64,000 nt of DNA from positions 1,960,173 through 2,024,172 of the forward strand of contig NZ_KQ033919.1 in assembly GCF_000969825.1 (NCBI RefSeq). The letters run 5' to 3'. A program made the position numbers and the translations under genes. A model generated the notes under the pieces. That model searched no databases. It had not been told where the DNA came from and saw nothing but the letters and a program-made list of their open reading frames with translations. Source of the stretch: Parabacteroides gordonii MS-1 = DSM 23371. Lineage in GTDB: Bacteria; Bacteroidota; Bacteroidia; Bacteroidales; Tannerellaceae. This document shows positions 17,548 to 26,804 of this stretch, piece after piece. Each line of letters starts with the position of its first letter. Position 1 is the stretch's first letter.

Positions 17548-18700
17548 ATTTAAAATTGACTATAGCATCAATTATATATTCTTGTTCTTCTTTCGACATT
17601 TCGGTATGGATAGGCAGTGACAAGACGCATTTGCTCAAACGAGCCGATTCATCGATACATCCCGGCGTACGGGCCATCCATTTATAGGCATCCTGTGCCT
17701 GCAGAGGTAAGGGGTAATAAACCATCGAAGGAATACCTTTCTCTTTCAGGTAACTCTGCAACAGCTCCCGTTGCTTCGCCATCTCTGAAAAACCAGCCGC
17801 AGGCTTCAACTGAATCGTATACTGATGGTATACATGGGTAGAAAAAGCAGATCTCTTCGGAATGATTAACAGATCACACGAAGCCAGTGCTTCATCATAC
17901 CTTCCGGCAACCACTCTGCGGGCTTCCGTGAATTCATCGATATGTTTCAACTTCACATCCAACACAGCAGCCTGCAAAGTATCCAACCGCGAATTACATC
18001 CGATCAGTTTATGATGATATTTACGTTCCTGCCCGTGATTGGCGATCATACGGATACGTTTAGCCAGTATCTCGTCGGAAGTCATCAGGGCTCCCCCATC
18101 CCCATAACAGGCCAATGGCTTGGAAGGAAAGAAAGAAGTCGTTCCGATCACTCCCATCGTTCCGGTTTTCTTCACATGCCCGTCTGCAAAAGTATATTCA
18201 GCTCCTATCGACTGGGCATTATCTTCTATCACATACAAGTGATATCTTTTGGCAAGTTGCAGGATCGGCTCCATATCACAGGACTGTCCAAACAAATGCA
18301 CGGCTATTATCGCCTTCGTATTACGGGAGATCGCCCCTTCTATTTTCTGCGGATCGAGATTGAAAGTCTGCGGGTCGACATCCACCAGGACAGGCGTTAA
18401 CCCCAATAAAGCAATCACCTCCGCAGCAGCCACATAAGTGAATGCAGGAACGATCACCTCATCCCCCGGCTGTAGTTCGAGCGCCATCAGTGCGATCTGC
18501 AAGGCATCCGTTCCATTCCCGCATGGGATCACGTAAGGAATATCCAGATAGCCGGCCAAATGATCTCCGAAGGTTTTCACCTGAGGGCCATTGATAAAGG
18601 CACTGCTTTCGATTACTGTTTGCATCGCAGTATCAATCTCCTCTTTCAGGCGATGATATTGTCCATGCAAATCGACCATTTGTATCTGTTTTTCAAACAT
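17537..18700 (-). CDS. DegT-family aminotransferase, WbpE/WlbC-like
   Basis: A 387-residue PLP enzyme. Lys194 in FFPSKPLACYGDGGAL is the Schiff-base residue, with VIEDNAQSIGAEY upstream and NSRLDTLQAAVL downstream. Pairing with a WbpB/WlbA-like dehydrogenase indicates that it converts the 3-keto-UDP-GlcNAcA to the 3-amino sugar acid (UDP-GlcNAc3NA), as WbpE does. The N-terminal IQMVDLHGQYHRLKEEID also fits this branch. It is the first gene of the locus after metG. No WbpD-like N-acetyltransferase is adjacent, so a final step is missing or encoded elsewhere. Confidence 0.86.
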   Translation of the reverse strand: MFEKQIQMVDLHGQYHRLKEEIDTAMQTVIESSAFINGPQVKTFGDHLAGYLDIPYVIPCGNGTDALQIALMALELQPGDEVIVPAFTYVAAAEVIALLGLTPVLVDVDPQTFNLDPQKIEGAISRNTKAIIAVHLFGQSCDMEPILQLAKRYHLYVIEDNAQSIGAEYTFADGHVKKTGTMGVIGTTSFFPSKPLACYGDGGALMTSDEILAKRIRMIANHGQERKYHHKLIGCNSRLDTLQAAVLDVKLKHIDEFTEARRVVAGRYDEALASCDLLIIPKRSAFSTHVYHQYTIQLKPAAGFSEMAKQRELLQSYLKEKGIPSMVYYPLPLQAQDAYKWMARTPGCIDESARLSKCVLSLPIHTEMSKEEQEYIIDAIVNFKYDE

Positions 18701-18839
18701 CTTTATTCTCTTGTACCCGTTTTGTTTTTCCTTGCATTTAATAACGTAGCAACTGCTACATTATTATAAAAAAAGTGTGCCATTCATGCGGAAACAAGAT
18801 GACACACCTTTGATACCTCTTACGCAAGGTTTATTTCTC

Positions 18840-20879
18840 TTATTTTACTTCACTACCAGGTTTCACCTCTTTTTCCGGAGTGATGACAGCCAGCTTACCG
18901 TCAAAGTTTTCCGCAGACAAGATCATTCCTTCCGATACGATCCCTTTCAGCTTACGGGGAGCCAGGTTTGCGATAAAGCAAACTTGTTTTCCTACCAACT
19001 CTTCGGGTGCATAATGCTGGGCAATACCGGAAACGATCGTACGTTTCTCCAACCCATCATCGATACGGAACTGCAACAACTTATCTGCCTTAGGCACTTT
19101 TGTACATTCCAATATCGTACCTACGCGGATATCCAGTTTTGTGAAATCGTCGAATTCAATGTTTTCCCGAATTGCTTTAGCCTTATAACTAGCCTCTTCG
19201 TTTGCTTTCTTCGTATCCAACAACTTCTGAACCTGTGCTTCGATCACGCTGTCTTCGATTTTCTCGAACAGAAGTTCTGATTTACCTAACTGATGACCGG
19301 CTTCGAGCAAGTCTGTCGAGCCCAGACGGTTCCACCCCAACGGCTCTACGTTCAACATCTTATTTAGTTTCTCCATGCTGAACGGCAGGAACGGTTCGAA
19401 AGCGATCGCCAGGTTCGCTGTGATCTGCAAAGCGATATTCATGATCGTTGCCACACGTTCCATATCCGTCTTGGCCAGTTTCCAAGGTTCTGTATCCGCC
19501 AGGTATTTATTACCGATACGGGCCAGGTTCATAGCCTCTTTCTGCGCATCACGGAAATGATACGTATCCAGCAGACGTTCCACATTGGCTTTCACATCTT
19601 CAAAATCCTTCAATGTCTGACGATCGTAATCGGTCAGCTCACCAGCAGCAGGCACTTTACCTTCAAAGTATTTCTCCGTCAGTACCAAGGCACGGTTTAC
19701 GAAGTTACCCAGAATAGCAACCAGTTCATTATTATTGCGAGCCTGGAAATCTTTCCAGGTAAAGTCATTATCTTTCGTTTCCGGAGCGTTGGCCGTCAAT
19801 ACATAACGCAACACATCCTGTTTACCCGGCATATCCACCAGATATTCATTCAACCAAACCGCCCAGTTACGAGAGGTGGAAATCTTGTCGCCTTCCAGGT
19901 TCAGAAACTCGTTGGCAGGCACATTCTCCGGCAGGTTGAAAGAGCCTTCGGCTTTCAGCATAGACGGGAAAACGATACAATGGAACACAATGTTATCCTT
20001 ACCGATGAAATGCAGCATCTTGGTTTCAGGATCTTTCCACCAGGTCTCCCAGCTATCCGGCAGCAATTCTTTTGTATTGGAGATATAGCCGATCGGTGCA
20101 TCGAACCATACATAAAGCACTTTACCTTCAGCACCTTCCACCGGCACAGGAATACCCCAGTCGAGGTCGCGGCTTACCGCACGTGGTTGCAATCCCATAT
20201 CCAACCAGCTCTTACACTGTCCGTATACGTTTGATTTCCATTCCTTATGATCTTCCAATATCCATTGACGCAGGAAAGGCTCGTGCTTATCCAACGGAAG
20301 ATACCAGTGTTTGGTTTCCTTCATCACCGGCTCGCTACCGCTGATGGCAGACTTCGGATTGATCAGGTCTGTAGCATTCAACGAAGTACCGCAGGCTTCG
20401 CACTGGTCGCCATACGCTTTTTCGTTGCCGCAATGCGGACATGTACCGGTTATATATCGGTCGGCAAGGAATTGTTTAGCTTCCTCGTCGTAGTATTGCT
20501 CGCTTGTCTTTTCGATGAATTCGCCTTTCTCATACAGGGTGCGGAAGAAGTCCGATGCCACCTGTCGATGTGTCGGCGAAGTTGTACGGGAATAGATATC
20601 GAACGTGATACCGAAGTCCTCAAAAGATTTCTTGATGATGCCATGAAAACGATCCACCACATCCTGCGGTGTAACCCCTTCTTTTTTAGCGCGAAGGGTA
20701 ATAGGCACACCGTGCTCGTCCGATCCCCCGATCATCAAAACATCCTCTCCCTTCAGGCGAAGGTAACGGGCATATATATCGGCAGGCACATACACACCAG
20801 CCAGGTGCCCGATATGTACCGGCCCGTTCGCATACGGCAACGCCGTAGTAATCAGCGTTCTCTTAAACTGTTTTTCCAT
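18840..20879 (-). CDS. metG: Methionyl-tRNA synthetase
   Basis: A class I aminoacyl-tRNA synthetase of 679 residues that charges tRNA-Met. HIGH is at 22-25 within [11 protein letters not shown], the zinc-binding loop has CPHCG and CEACG, and the KMSKS-loop variant KISTS is near residue 331. The C-terminus carries the EMAP/Trbp111-like tRNA-binding domain ([13 protein letters not shown]). I choose the ATG at 20879. A longer frame from a TTG at 20906 would begin inside the predicted promoter. It is a housekeeping gene flanking the glycan locus and useful as a chromosomal anchor. Confidence 0.97.
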   Translation of the reverse strand: MEKQFKRTLITTALPYANGPVHIGHLAGVYVPADIYARYLRLKGEDVLMIGGSDEHGVPITLRAKKEGVTPQDVVDRFHGIIKKSFEDFGITFDIYSRTTSPTHRQVASDFFRTLYEKGEFIEKTSEQYYDEEAKQFLADRYITGTCPHCGNEKAYGDQCEACGTSLNATDLINPKSAISGSEPVMKETKHWYLPLDKHEPFLRQWILEDHKEWKSNVYGQCKSWLDMGLQPRAVSRDLDWGIPVPVEGAEGKVLYVWFDAPIGYISNTKELLPDSWETWWKDPETKMLHFIGKDNIVFHCIVFPSMLKAEGSFNLPENVPANEFLNLEGDKISTSRNWAVWLNEYLVDMPGKQDVLRYVLTANAPETKDNDFTWKDFQARNNNELVAILGNFVNRALVLTEKYFEGKVPAAGELTDYDRQTLKDFEDVKANVERLLDTYHFRDAQKEAMNLARIGNKYLADTEPWKLAKTDMERVATIMNIALQITANLAIAFEPFLPFSMEKLNKMLNVEPLGWNRLGSTDLLEAGHQLGKSELLFEKIEDSVIEAQVQKLLDTKKANEEASYKAKAIRENIEFDDFTKLDIRVGTILECTKVPKADKLLQFRIDDGLEKRTIVSGIAQHYAPEELVGKQVCFIANLAPRKLKGIVSEGMILSAENFDGKLAVITPEKEVKPGSEVK

Positions 20880-20903
20880 ACCTTGTGTTCTCTTTTTGAG
20901 GGG

Positions 20904-20911
20904 CAAAGGTA
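20904..20911 (-). promoter_or_regulatory. metG -7 promoter box
   Basis: TACCTTTG on the minus strand matches TAnnTTTG exactly and lies 24 bases before the metG ATG at 20879. Its position rules against the upstream TTG start. A clear -33 TTTG is not seen. Confidence 0.6.
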
Positions 20912-20950
20912 CGGAAATATTTGTGAAAAGTGAATATAGGGTGATCGTAT

Positions 20951-21325
20951 TTACACTGATAAGTCAGTCTTCATCTGACGGATAGTATTGAGGAGAGGAT
21001 CTAAGTCCCGTTTTATTACATTAAATATTTCTTCTTCATCTATTCGATGGTACTCATGAGCAATAATATCCCGTAAACCCATAATTCCAGTCCATGGTAC
21101 AATCGGATAATTTATTAAATAAGAATGTCCTGTTTTATTATCAATTGTCTTAACACTTTCTCCAATAAATATCAATTGCATACAAATACCGCTTAGAACA
21201 AACATTCCATCCGGACTTAATAAAAAATCCTCAGCACTGGATATCTGTCCGGATTTAGTTTGTATCAGCAAAATAGAATTTTCTATTCTGTTAAGCAAGG
21301 AAAGAATTCTTTCTTTTTCAAACAT
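20951..21325 (-). CDS. hepT: HepT-like HEPN toxin
   Basis: A 124-residue all-alpha HEPN protein. The RNase motif R-x4-H-x-Y is present as RDIIAHEY, with Arg85, His90 and Tyr92. In characterised MntA-HepT systems HepT is an RNase that is neutralised when MntA adds AMP to the tyrosine of this motif. Its start overlaps the 3' end of the MntA-like gene by 8 bases, the standard antitoxin-then-toxin order. All motif residues are intact, so the system looks functional. It sits between metG and the large repeat protein gene. Confidence 0.88.
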   Translation of the reverse strand: MFEKERILSLLNRIENSILLIQTKSGQISSAEDFLLSPDGMFVLSGICMQLIFIGESVKTIDNKTGHSYLINYPIVPWTGIMGLRDIIAHEYHRIDEEEIFNVIKRDLDPLLNTIRQMKTDLSV

Positions 21326-21611
21326 AGACTAAATCTTTTGAGATATTTTTCCCAAAATCAGAACCAGCCAACTGCTTTCTCAAACGAACAAGATCTACTT
21401 TACATCCAAACAAAGATTCCAATTCCTGTTTCATACGGCTGCGCAGTAAAAGATTAGCTTCTCCTTCATAAGCGACATCAACATCGCTATTTTCTGTTTG
21501 TTCATTCCTGACAACTGAACCGAACAAAGCCATCCGAACAACGCCATATCCTTTGGCATTATTCAAAAAATAGCTACGCAGTAACTCTATATATTCCTTC
21601 TTTGTCTTCAT
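21318..21611 (-). CDS. mntA: MntA-like minimal nucleotidyltransferase antitoxin
   Basis: A 97-residue minimal nucleotidyltransferase. The signature GS-x10-D-x-D is intact: GSVVRNEQTENSDVD, with Gly31/Ser32 and Asp43/Asp45 from the ATG at 21611. A TTG two codons upstream is less likely. Proteins of this kind AMPylate the partner HEPN toxin. The gene is followed with 8 bases of overlap by the HepT-like gene. A -7-like TTACTTTG inside a 7-bp inverted repeat precedes it, which may allow self-regulation. Confidence 0.87.
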   Translation of the reverse strand: MKTKKEYIELLRSYFLNNAKGYGVVRMALFGSVVRNEQTENSDVDVAYEGEANLLLRSRMKQELESLFGCKVDLVRLRKQLAGSDFGKNISKDLVYV

Positions 21612-21621
21612 AAACAAACAC

Positions 21622-21664
21622 TTACTTTATCACAAAGTAAAGTAATTTCGTTTGTATTTGCAAG
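21622..21664 (-). promoter_or_regulatory. Promoter and inverted repeat before mntA-hepT
   Basis: TTACTTT (21622-21628) and AAAGTAA (21634-21640) form a perfect 7-bp inverted repeat with a 5-base spacer. Its right arm is part of a minus-strand TTACTTTG, one base off TAnnTTTG. CTTG at 21661-21664, one base off TTTG, is 20 bases upstream. An operator overlapping the core promoter is typical of self-regulated toxin-antitoxin genes, but this is inference. Confidence 0.45.
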
Positions 21665-21687
21665 GATATGCCTTATTATCCTTTTAT

Positions 21688-24600
21688 TTATCGAATTATA
21701 ATCTTCCTTGTTCCCATATCTCCCACTTTCACGAGATATCCCCCGGCAGGTAAGTTCAATGTGTATGCTCCGGCCGGTATCTTCTGATTACGGAACAGGG
21801 AGCCTTTGTAATCCCATATATATAACATCGACTCTTCTGCAACAGTAACCGATAACGTTTGTCCGGATACCGTGATCTGGGCATTTTCTTCTTTTTGGAT
21901 CGATTCGTTATTGACAGTGGATTCTGCACCTAAGAAATATGCTTTTACTTCCGTATCGGATGTTACCGTATATGGATAAGGGTTCAGGGTGTTTCCGTCC
22001 CACCATTTGACAAATAACATCCCTGATGCCGGCTGTGCCTTAAGCTGAATTTTATCACCATGTGTTACTTTTCCGATAGGAAGGACAGATACAGTTCCGC
22101 CATCTGTTTGAGCCATCGTTACATCATAGGTATTTAATTTTAATCCAGACACTTTTACCGCAACCCCGTCTTTCTGTACCGGCAATTTATACACATACGT
22201 TTTCGTATCTGTTGCAGCACGTAAAGAGACCTCTGGTGACAGTTTTTGATCGTCAGCTGTCAACACCACTTCACTCTGACTGTATGCCGGCAGCAAAACA
22301 ACTTTTAATTGTACCACATCTCCACTCTTTACAGCATCCAAGTTTGCATTCACACCGGTAATACCCGCTCCGGCCGTTTGATTCAGAATCACTTTCGCAT
22401 AAGACTCGTCTCCTTTATCATCAAAAAGAGGGATCAGTTGTGCCGCATCTAATGCCGTTGATAAACGGGGATTATCTGTTTTTCCATCTGTCCATTTGGT
22501 AAAGACTTTACCGGCCGGTGCTTCCGCATGCAACAGAACCACCGTTTCTCCATATACCCCCTGCTTGGTAACATCTGCCATAGTCTCTACAACTTTCGCA
22601 GTTACATGTTCAGGTACTTTCAACGTCATGGCATCCCTACCAATACCTTCAACAGAAATACTGATATTTTTATTGATATGGTAAATCGCATATCCCCCTT
22701 TATTCTTCGTCAACTCTTCTCCATTAGCGCGAACCACCAGATTATCTTCGTGATAACCATTGGCAAATTGCAGATAGAATTTGAAAGTTCCGTCTTTCTT
22801 CACTTCAGTAGTAAAGCCGGAAAAAGGTTTCACCGTTACCCCTTCCAATTGCGGCAATGTAATCGCGTAGGCTTTATAATCGGAAATAAAACGAGCTGAG
22901 ATAGTCGTATCCTTCGTTACTGTCAGTTGCAAAGGGTTCCTTTGACTGCCGGTACTCCATTGCAGGAACTTATACTCTTCATCCGCCGTTGCTGTTATAG
23001 AGACTGTCGCCCCATAGTCTACTGTCGCGGTCGTTTCTTCTGCTCCGTCTGTAAAACTGATCTTCCCGTTCTCTGTCTGCTGCAATGTAACCGTGCAGGT
23101 TCTGGCTTTCAGGCCGGAGACAGTCACCATAATATCGGAAGAACAATTCGTCAACGTATAAAGTCCGGAAGCATTCGCCCGAATCGTCGAGTCATTTGCC
23201 GAGACAACCATTGAGTCGAGATTCGTATAATAGTTTTTATCTACCGTCAGCTTAAATTCAAAAGAGCCTCCGGTCGTGGTAGCCGTCACCACATCGCCAC
23301 CTGTCGGGTTGCTCGCTTTCACGCCAAGGGGGAGATCGAAAGTCAGGGTAATCTTCCCGTTATCGAAGATGATATAACGTGTTGTTACCCCATCCCGATA
23401 ACCATCTTTCTTGGCAATAGCCTCCAAAAGAACCGTATCTTTAGCACTCTCAACCAGGAACTCACCCGAATAAGCCTTCTCCGGCGAACCGTCCAAACGG
23501 TAATATAAAGTTGTAGCCTCATCTGTTTTCTCCAACTGCACTTTCACCTCTTCTCCCTTCGGGAATTTATCTACACCGGATGGGGTAAGGTTTATTTTAG
23601 GGGCAGGGGCAGCAGGGACAGATGACATTGTAAACTCTGCCGTAATCTTCAAATCCTTTTCCGGCATCGTTATCAATTGCGGACTGGAGGTATACGTCTT
23701 ACCGTCAATGACCAGTTGTTTCAATTCATAATTCGCATCCGTCGCTTCGGCTGTCACCGCCAACGATTCGCCTTTACCGATCATCGTTCCGGCAGGCAAG
23801 GCAACGCCATTGCGGGTAACGGTAATCTTACCATAAGAGGGTTGGGTAAAGATTAATTGGTAACCACGATCCCAGGTGGCGTAGAAGGTTTTGTTGCCGG
23901 AATCTGTCGCTTTAACCACCGGAGAAGATACCGGCTTTGTCAATAAATCATCTGCATACCAACCGGCAAAAGAGAAACCTTCACGTATAGGTATTGGAAG
24001 TTTGTCTACTGTACTTCCATACGTATACGAAGTCGGCTCATTCGTTCCTGCCAGAAACTCTCCGTAATAGCAATTTAATTCGATTTCATATTTTGCAGGC
24101 GCCCATTTAGCATATAATGTATGATCGCCACTTTTATCGGCTGCAATCTTACCTCCAAAAGGTTGTGTATAAGCTTTATCATAATACCAACCAGCAAAAC
24201 CATAGTAATCCCTGTATGGTTTACGGGCAAATTCCGTTACTTCGCCATATACATATTGCTGCGTTGTTTGGCTAATACGTCCTCCGCATGGATCAAATGT
24301 CAAAATATATGTCTTAGGAGACCATTTCGCATAAAACACTTTATTGCCCGTGGAAGTCGTTGCTATAACTTCAACCGCATTCTCTAATTCCTCTTCAGTA
24401 AACCATCCTCCAAAAGTGTAATGTTCCTTTGTTGGATCAGGCAATTTAATCGCCTCCGTTTCATAGGTATACGTTGTAGGGGCATCATCCGGATTCGTAC
24501 CGCCAAACAAATTATATGTTATATTATATACAATCAACTCCCATTTGGCCGTTAATGTTAATTTTTCGCTACCCGGAGCAATCGATGTCACTACTTTATC

Positions 24601-26463
24601 CTGATCATTATACCAACCTAAGAATTTATAACCGGCACGCTCCGTTTTAGGCATATCCTTTTCTGAAACTCCTTCTTTCACATTATATTTACGATCGTCA
24701 ACAGGTGTGCCACCATTTTCAATAAATACAATATCATAATTGATCAACTCCCAGTCGGCAGTGATTGTAAAAGACATTTTTCGTCCTCCATCACTCACCG
24801 TACCGTCAGATACCGGAACTTCTGTAACCTGCTTATCCCCCAATTTCCATCCTTTAAGTTTATAACCAGTACGAGATACCACATCACCGGTTAATAGTAT
24901 AGCTCTCTCATTATATGTATAAGTAATCGTTTTATCACCGGCATAAGAACCACCCTTCAGATCATACGTCAATGTATATTCGATAGGAGTCCATTTAGCA
25001 TAAAAGACCTTATCTCCAGAAACGTTCGTAGGAATAGATATAACCTTTTTCCCATTTTCCGGGACATCCATCCAATATTCAAAGATGTATCCATCTTTGA
25101 AGTCCGGATTCTCAAATGAAGCTAATCCAGTTGTAACGGTAAAAGGTTCTTTATTCACTTCTGTATTTCCGTCATAGAAAGAGGCATAATAGGTTTTGTC
25201 TTTCCAATGGGCTTCAAGCTGCAAATCTTTCAGTTCAACCAAAGGGAACTCTACTTTTGTATTTGTTCCTTTTATGTACCAACCATCAAAGACCTTCCCT
25301 TCAGGAATCTGATCGGCATCAGGTTCAGAGAAATGATTATCATCAATTGTGAATGTTCCTTGTTTTACACCATTTACATTTACATCAAATGTTACATTAT
25401 ATATATGTTTTTCCCATTGTGCTGTTAAGGTATATACCTTATCTACCGATTGTGCCTCAACATCGTCATAGTTAATTGTCCTTACAATCGCATCATTATG
25501 TCGCCAGCTAGTAAAATCATATCCCCGTCTGGTTGGAGCCTGCAAAGTAATTGGTTTTCCTTCATTTTCCTTTATTGTATAGTATTCAATCGTATTGGGA
25601 TTCGTATCTCCGCCATTTAAATCATAGCTAATCTTATATTCTATTAATAATGTTGTAGCATCAAATGTGATTGTACCACTAGCTACCCGATTTGTTAAGA
25701 CCGGAATATCATTCACATATGTGACATTATTAGTCGATGTCCTCCAATTAGAAAATTCATAACCTTTTCCTACTTCATAGTTGGGATAGGAAAAGCCTCC
25801 ATCCAAAGTGTAATTAGAGATCGCTGAATATTGCTGTCCATTTATATTAAACACAGCTTTGTAGTTGGATGATTTTATATTTGTTGCATAAGTGCCCTTA
25901 GTCCACGCCATATACTCGCTCAAATTACTATCCGTGTACGATATGTTTTGATTCGACACATACGCTCCATAAGGTATAAGAGATGCCAAAGAAGTTGAAG
26001 ATTTTATTGTATAAGCAGTTGCTACAGATGGCGTTGATGCTTCTAGATCACAATCCAAAATCTGCAAAAAACCCGATTTAAATTCTAAAGCGACAGCATC
26101 ATATCCTGAGCCACCTCCAAATTTATATTTTGTTGTAACGGATATTTTTCCACCCCCTTTAATGAGTAAACGAGCATTATTTCCATCGACCAGAATGCAA
26201 GTTGCTTTTGAGTTTGTCTTCTCCATAGAGATGATATACTTTGCTAAATTCAAAATAATATCTCCTCCTTTTATCTTAATCGTCTCCGATATGTTTACAT
26301 TACCCGTCAATGTCACCGTATTTCCATTAACTGTAGCTTTTCCTTGCAATGCATCTTTTAACGCATTTGCAGAATTCACATCCACCGCCTTCACCCCGAC
26401 CGAGCAAAGTACCCCGACCAGCAAAACCAGCCATTTCATATATCTCTTCCTTTCCATCTTCAT
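21688..26463 (-). CDS. Large exported protein with InlB-type B repeats and C-terminal sorting-like domain
   Basis: About 1591 residues. A signal peptide (KWLVLLVGVLCSVGVKA) is followed by a beta-rich N-terminal region. Eight consecutive Listeria-Bacteroides (InlB B, Flg_new) repeats follow at about residues 275-865, each of the form YxITYxLxGG, then GYxFxGWY and closing LxAKW. A chitobiase-C-like segment (TLYYRLDG) and at least two divergent InlB-type repeats (around 1125-1195 and 1445-1515) come next. The C-terminus (YIWDYKGSLFRNQKIPAG, then GGYLVKVGDMGTRKIIIR) resembles a Bacteroidetes C-terminal secretion or sorting domain. GGAGG seven bases upstream favours the ATG at 26463. It is probably a surface adhesin; ligand unknown. 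Confidence 0.85.
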   Translation of the reverse strand: MKMERKRYMKWLVLLVGVLCSVGVKAVDVNSANALKDALQGKATVNGNTVTLTGNVNISETIKIKGGDIILNLAKYIISMEKTNSKATCILVDGNNARLLIKGGGKISVTTKYKFGGGSGYDAVALEFKSGFLQILDCDLEASTPSVATAYTIKSSTSLASLIPYGAYVSNQNISYTDSNLSEYMAWTKGTYATNIKSSNYKAVFNINGQQYSAISNYTLDGGFSYPNYEVGKGYEFSNWRTSTNNVTYVNDIPVLTNRVASGTITFDATTLLIEYKISYDLNGGDTNPNTIEYYTIKENEGKPITLQAPTRRGYDFTSWRHNDAIVRTINYDDVEAQSVDKVYTLTAQWEKHIYNVTFDVNVNGVKQGTFTIDDNHFSEPDADQIPEGKVFDGWYIKGTNTKVEFPLVELKDLQLEAHWKDKTYYASFYDGNTEVNKEPFTVTTGLASFENPDFKDGYIFEYWMDVPENGKKVISIPTNVSGDKVFYAKWTPIEYTLTYDLKGGSYAGDKTITYTYNERAILLTGDVVSRTGYKLKGWKLGDKQVTEVPVSDGTVSDGGRKMSFTITADWELINYDIVFIENGGTPVDDRKYNVKEGVSEKDMPKTERAGYKFLGWYNDQDKVVTSIAPGSEKLTLTAKWELIVYNITYNLFGGTNPDDAPTTYTYETEAIKLPDPTKEHYTFGGWFTEEELENAVEVIATTSTGNKVFYAKWSPKTYILTFDPCGGRISQTTQQYVYGEVTEFARKPYRDYYGFAGWYYDKAYTQPFGGKIAADKSGDHTLYAKWAPAKYEIELNCYYGEFLAGTNEPTSYTYGSTVDKLPIPIREGFSFAGWYADDLLTKPVSSPVVKATDSGNKTFYATWDRGYQLIFTQPSYGKITVTRNGVALPAGTMIGKGESLAVTAEATDANYELKQLVIDGKTYTSSPQLITMPEKDLKITAEFTMSSVPAAPAPKINLTPSGVDKFPKGEEVKVQLEKTDEATTLYYRLDGSPEKAYSGEFLVESAKDTVLLEAIAKKDGYRDGVTTRYIIFDNGKITLTFDLPLGVKASNPTGGDVVTATTTGGSFEFKLTVDKNYYTNLDSMVVSANDSTIRANASGLYTLTNCSSDIMVTVSGLKARTCTVTLQQTENGKISFTDGAEETTATVDYGATVSITATADEEYKFLQWSTGSQRNPLQLTVTKDTTISARFISDYKAYAITLPQLEGVTVKPFSGFTTEVKKDGTFKFYLQFANGYHEDNLVVRANGEELTKNKGGYAIYHINKNISISVEGIGRDAMTLKVPEHVTAKVVETMADVTKQGVYGETVVLLHAEAPAGKVFTKWTDGKTDNPRLSTALDAAQLIPLFDDKGDESYAKVILNQTAGAGITGVNANLDAVKSGDVVQLKVVLLPAYSQSEVVLTADDQKLSPEVSLRAATDTKTYVYKLPVQKDGVAVKVSGLKLNTYDVTMAQTDGGTVSVLPIGKVTHGDKIQLKAQPASGMLFVKWWDGNTLNPYPYTVTSDTEVKAYFLGAESTVNNESIQKEENAQITVSGQTLSVTVAEESMLYIWDYKGSLFRNQKIPAGAYTLNLPAGGYLVKVGDMGTRKIIIR

Positions 26464-26487
26464 ATCCTTTCCTCCCAGCAAAACACC

Positions 26488-26541
26488 GTTTCTTTCGGGA
26501 GAAAACCCAGTTTCTTTCGGAAGAAAACATACGTTCTTCCG
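26488..26541. repeat. 22-bp spaced direct repeats
   Basis: GTTTCTTTCGGGAGAAAAC (26488-26506) is followed 22 bases later by GTTTCTTTCGGAAGAAAAC (26510-26528), and a shorter GTTCTTCCG is at 26533-26541. Each long unit is itself an imperfect palindrome. They sit immediately upstream of the large repeat protein gene and could be operator sites. Confidence 0.65.
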
Positions 26542-26675
26542 ATACTACTCTATTTATTCTTAAACTGTTTTTATTTTATGCCGGTCCAAAACCGAGGTTT
26601 AAAGCCTCCGGTTCTATCCGGTTTCTTATTTCATTCTTAACAACCGCTCTATGAAGTATTGAAGCAAGCCAAAAA

Positions 26676-26783
26676 CTACTTACTAAGTAGAGCATCGTCT
26701 ACTTAATAAGCAGACCCCCCCACTACTTACTAAGTAGACGAGCATCTACTTATCGAGTAGATTTGACCTTACTCGATAAGCAG
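26676..26783. repeat. Cluster of palindromic CTACTTA/TAAGTAG units, probable terminator
   Basis: CTACTTACTAAGTAG occurs exactly at 26676-26690 and 26723-26737. A variant is at 26699-26713. The arms 26746-26759 and 26770-26783 pair at 13 of 14 positions around a 10-base loop. The cluster follows the stop of the PCMD lipoprotein gene on the minus strand, so a transcript end or RNA-stabilising structure is plausible. No long T tract follows. Confidence 0.6.
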
Positions 26784-26804
26784 GTTTTCTTCCACATTCG
26801 AATC

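Larger units (their letters stand above)
26482..26804. other. 323-base non-coding region with two repeat families
   Basis: No gene is supported. The left part holds short direct repeats next to the start of the large repeat protein; the right part holds a cluster of CTACTTA/TAAGTAG palindromes just after the stop of the PCMD lipoprotein gene. The right part probably ends the lipoprotein operon and the left part should contain the promoter of the large protein gene, although I see no clear TAnnTTTG box. Confidence 0.6.

Noticed and set aside
18746-18759. Hairpin GTAGCA-AC-TGCTAC between metG and the aminotransferase gene as a terminator
   Set aside because: The stem is short, the loop is small and no T tract follows on the minus strand.
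19557-20933. Two long plus-strand frames opposite metG
   Set aside because: metG is certain and the antisense products are low-similarity shadows rich in Phe, His and Arg.
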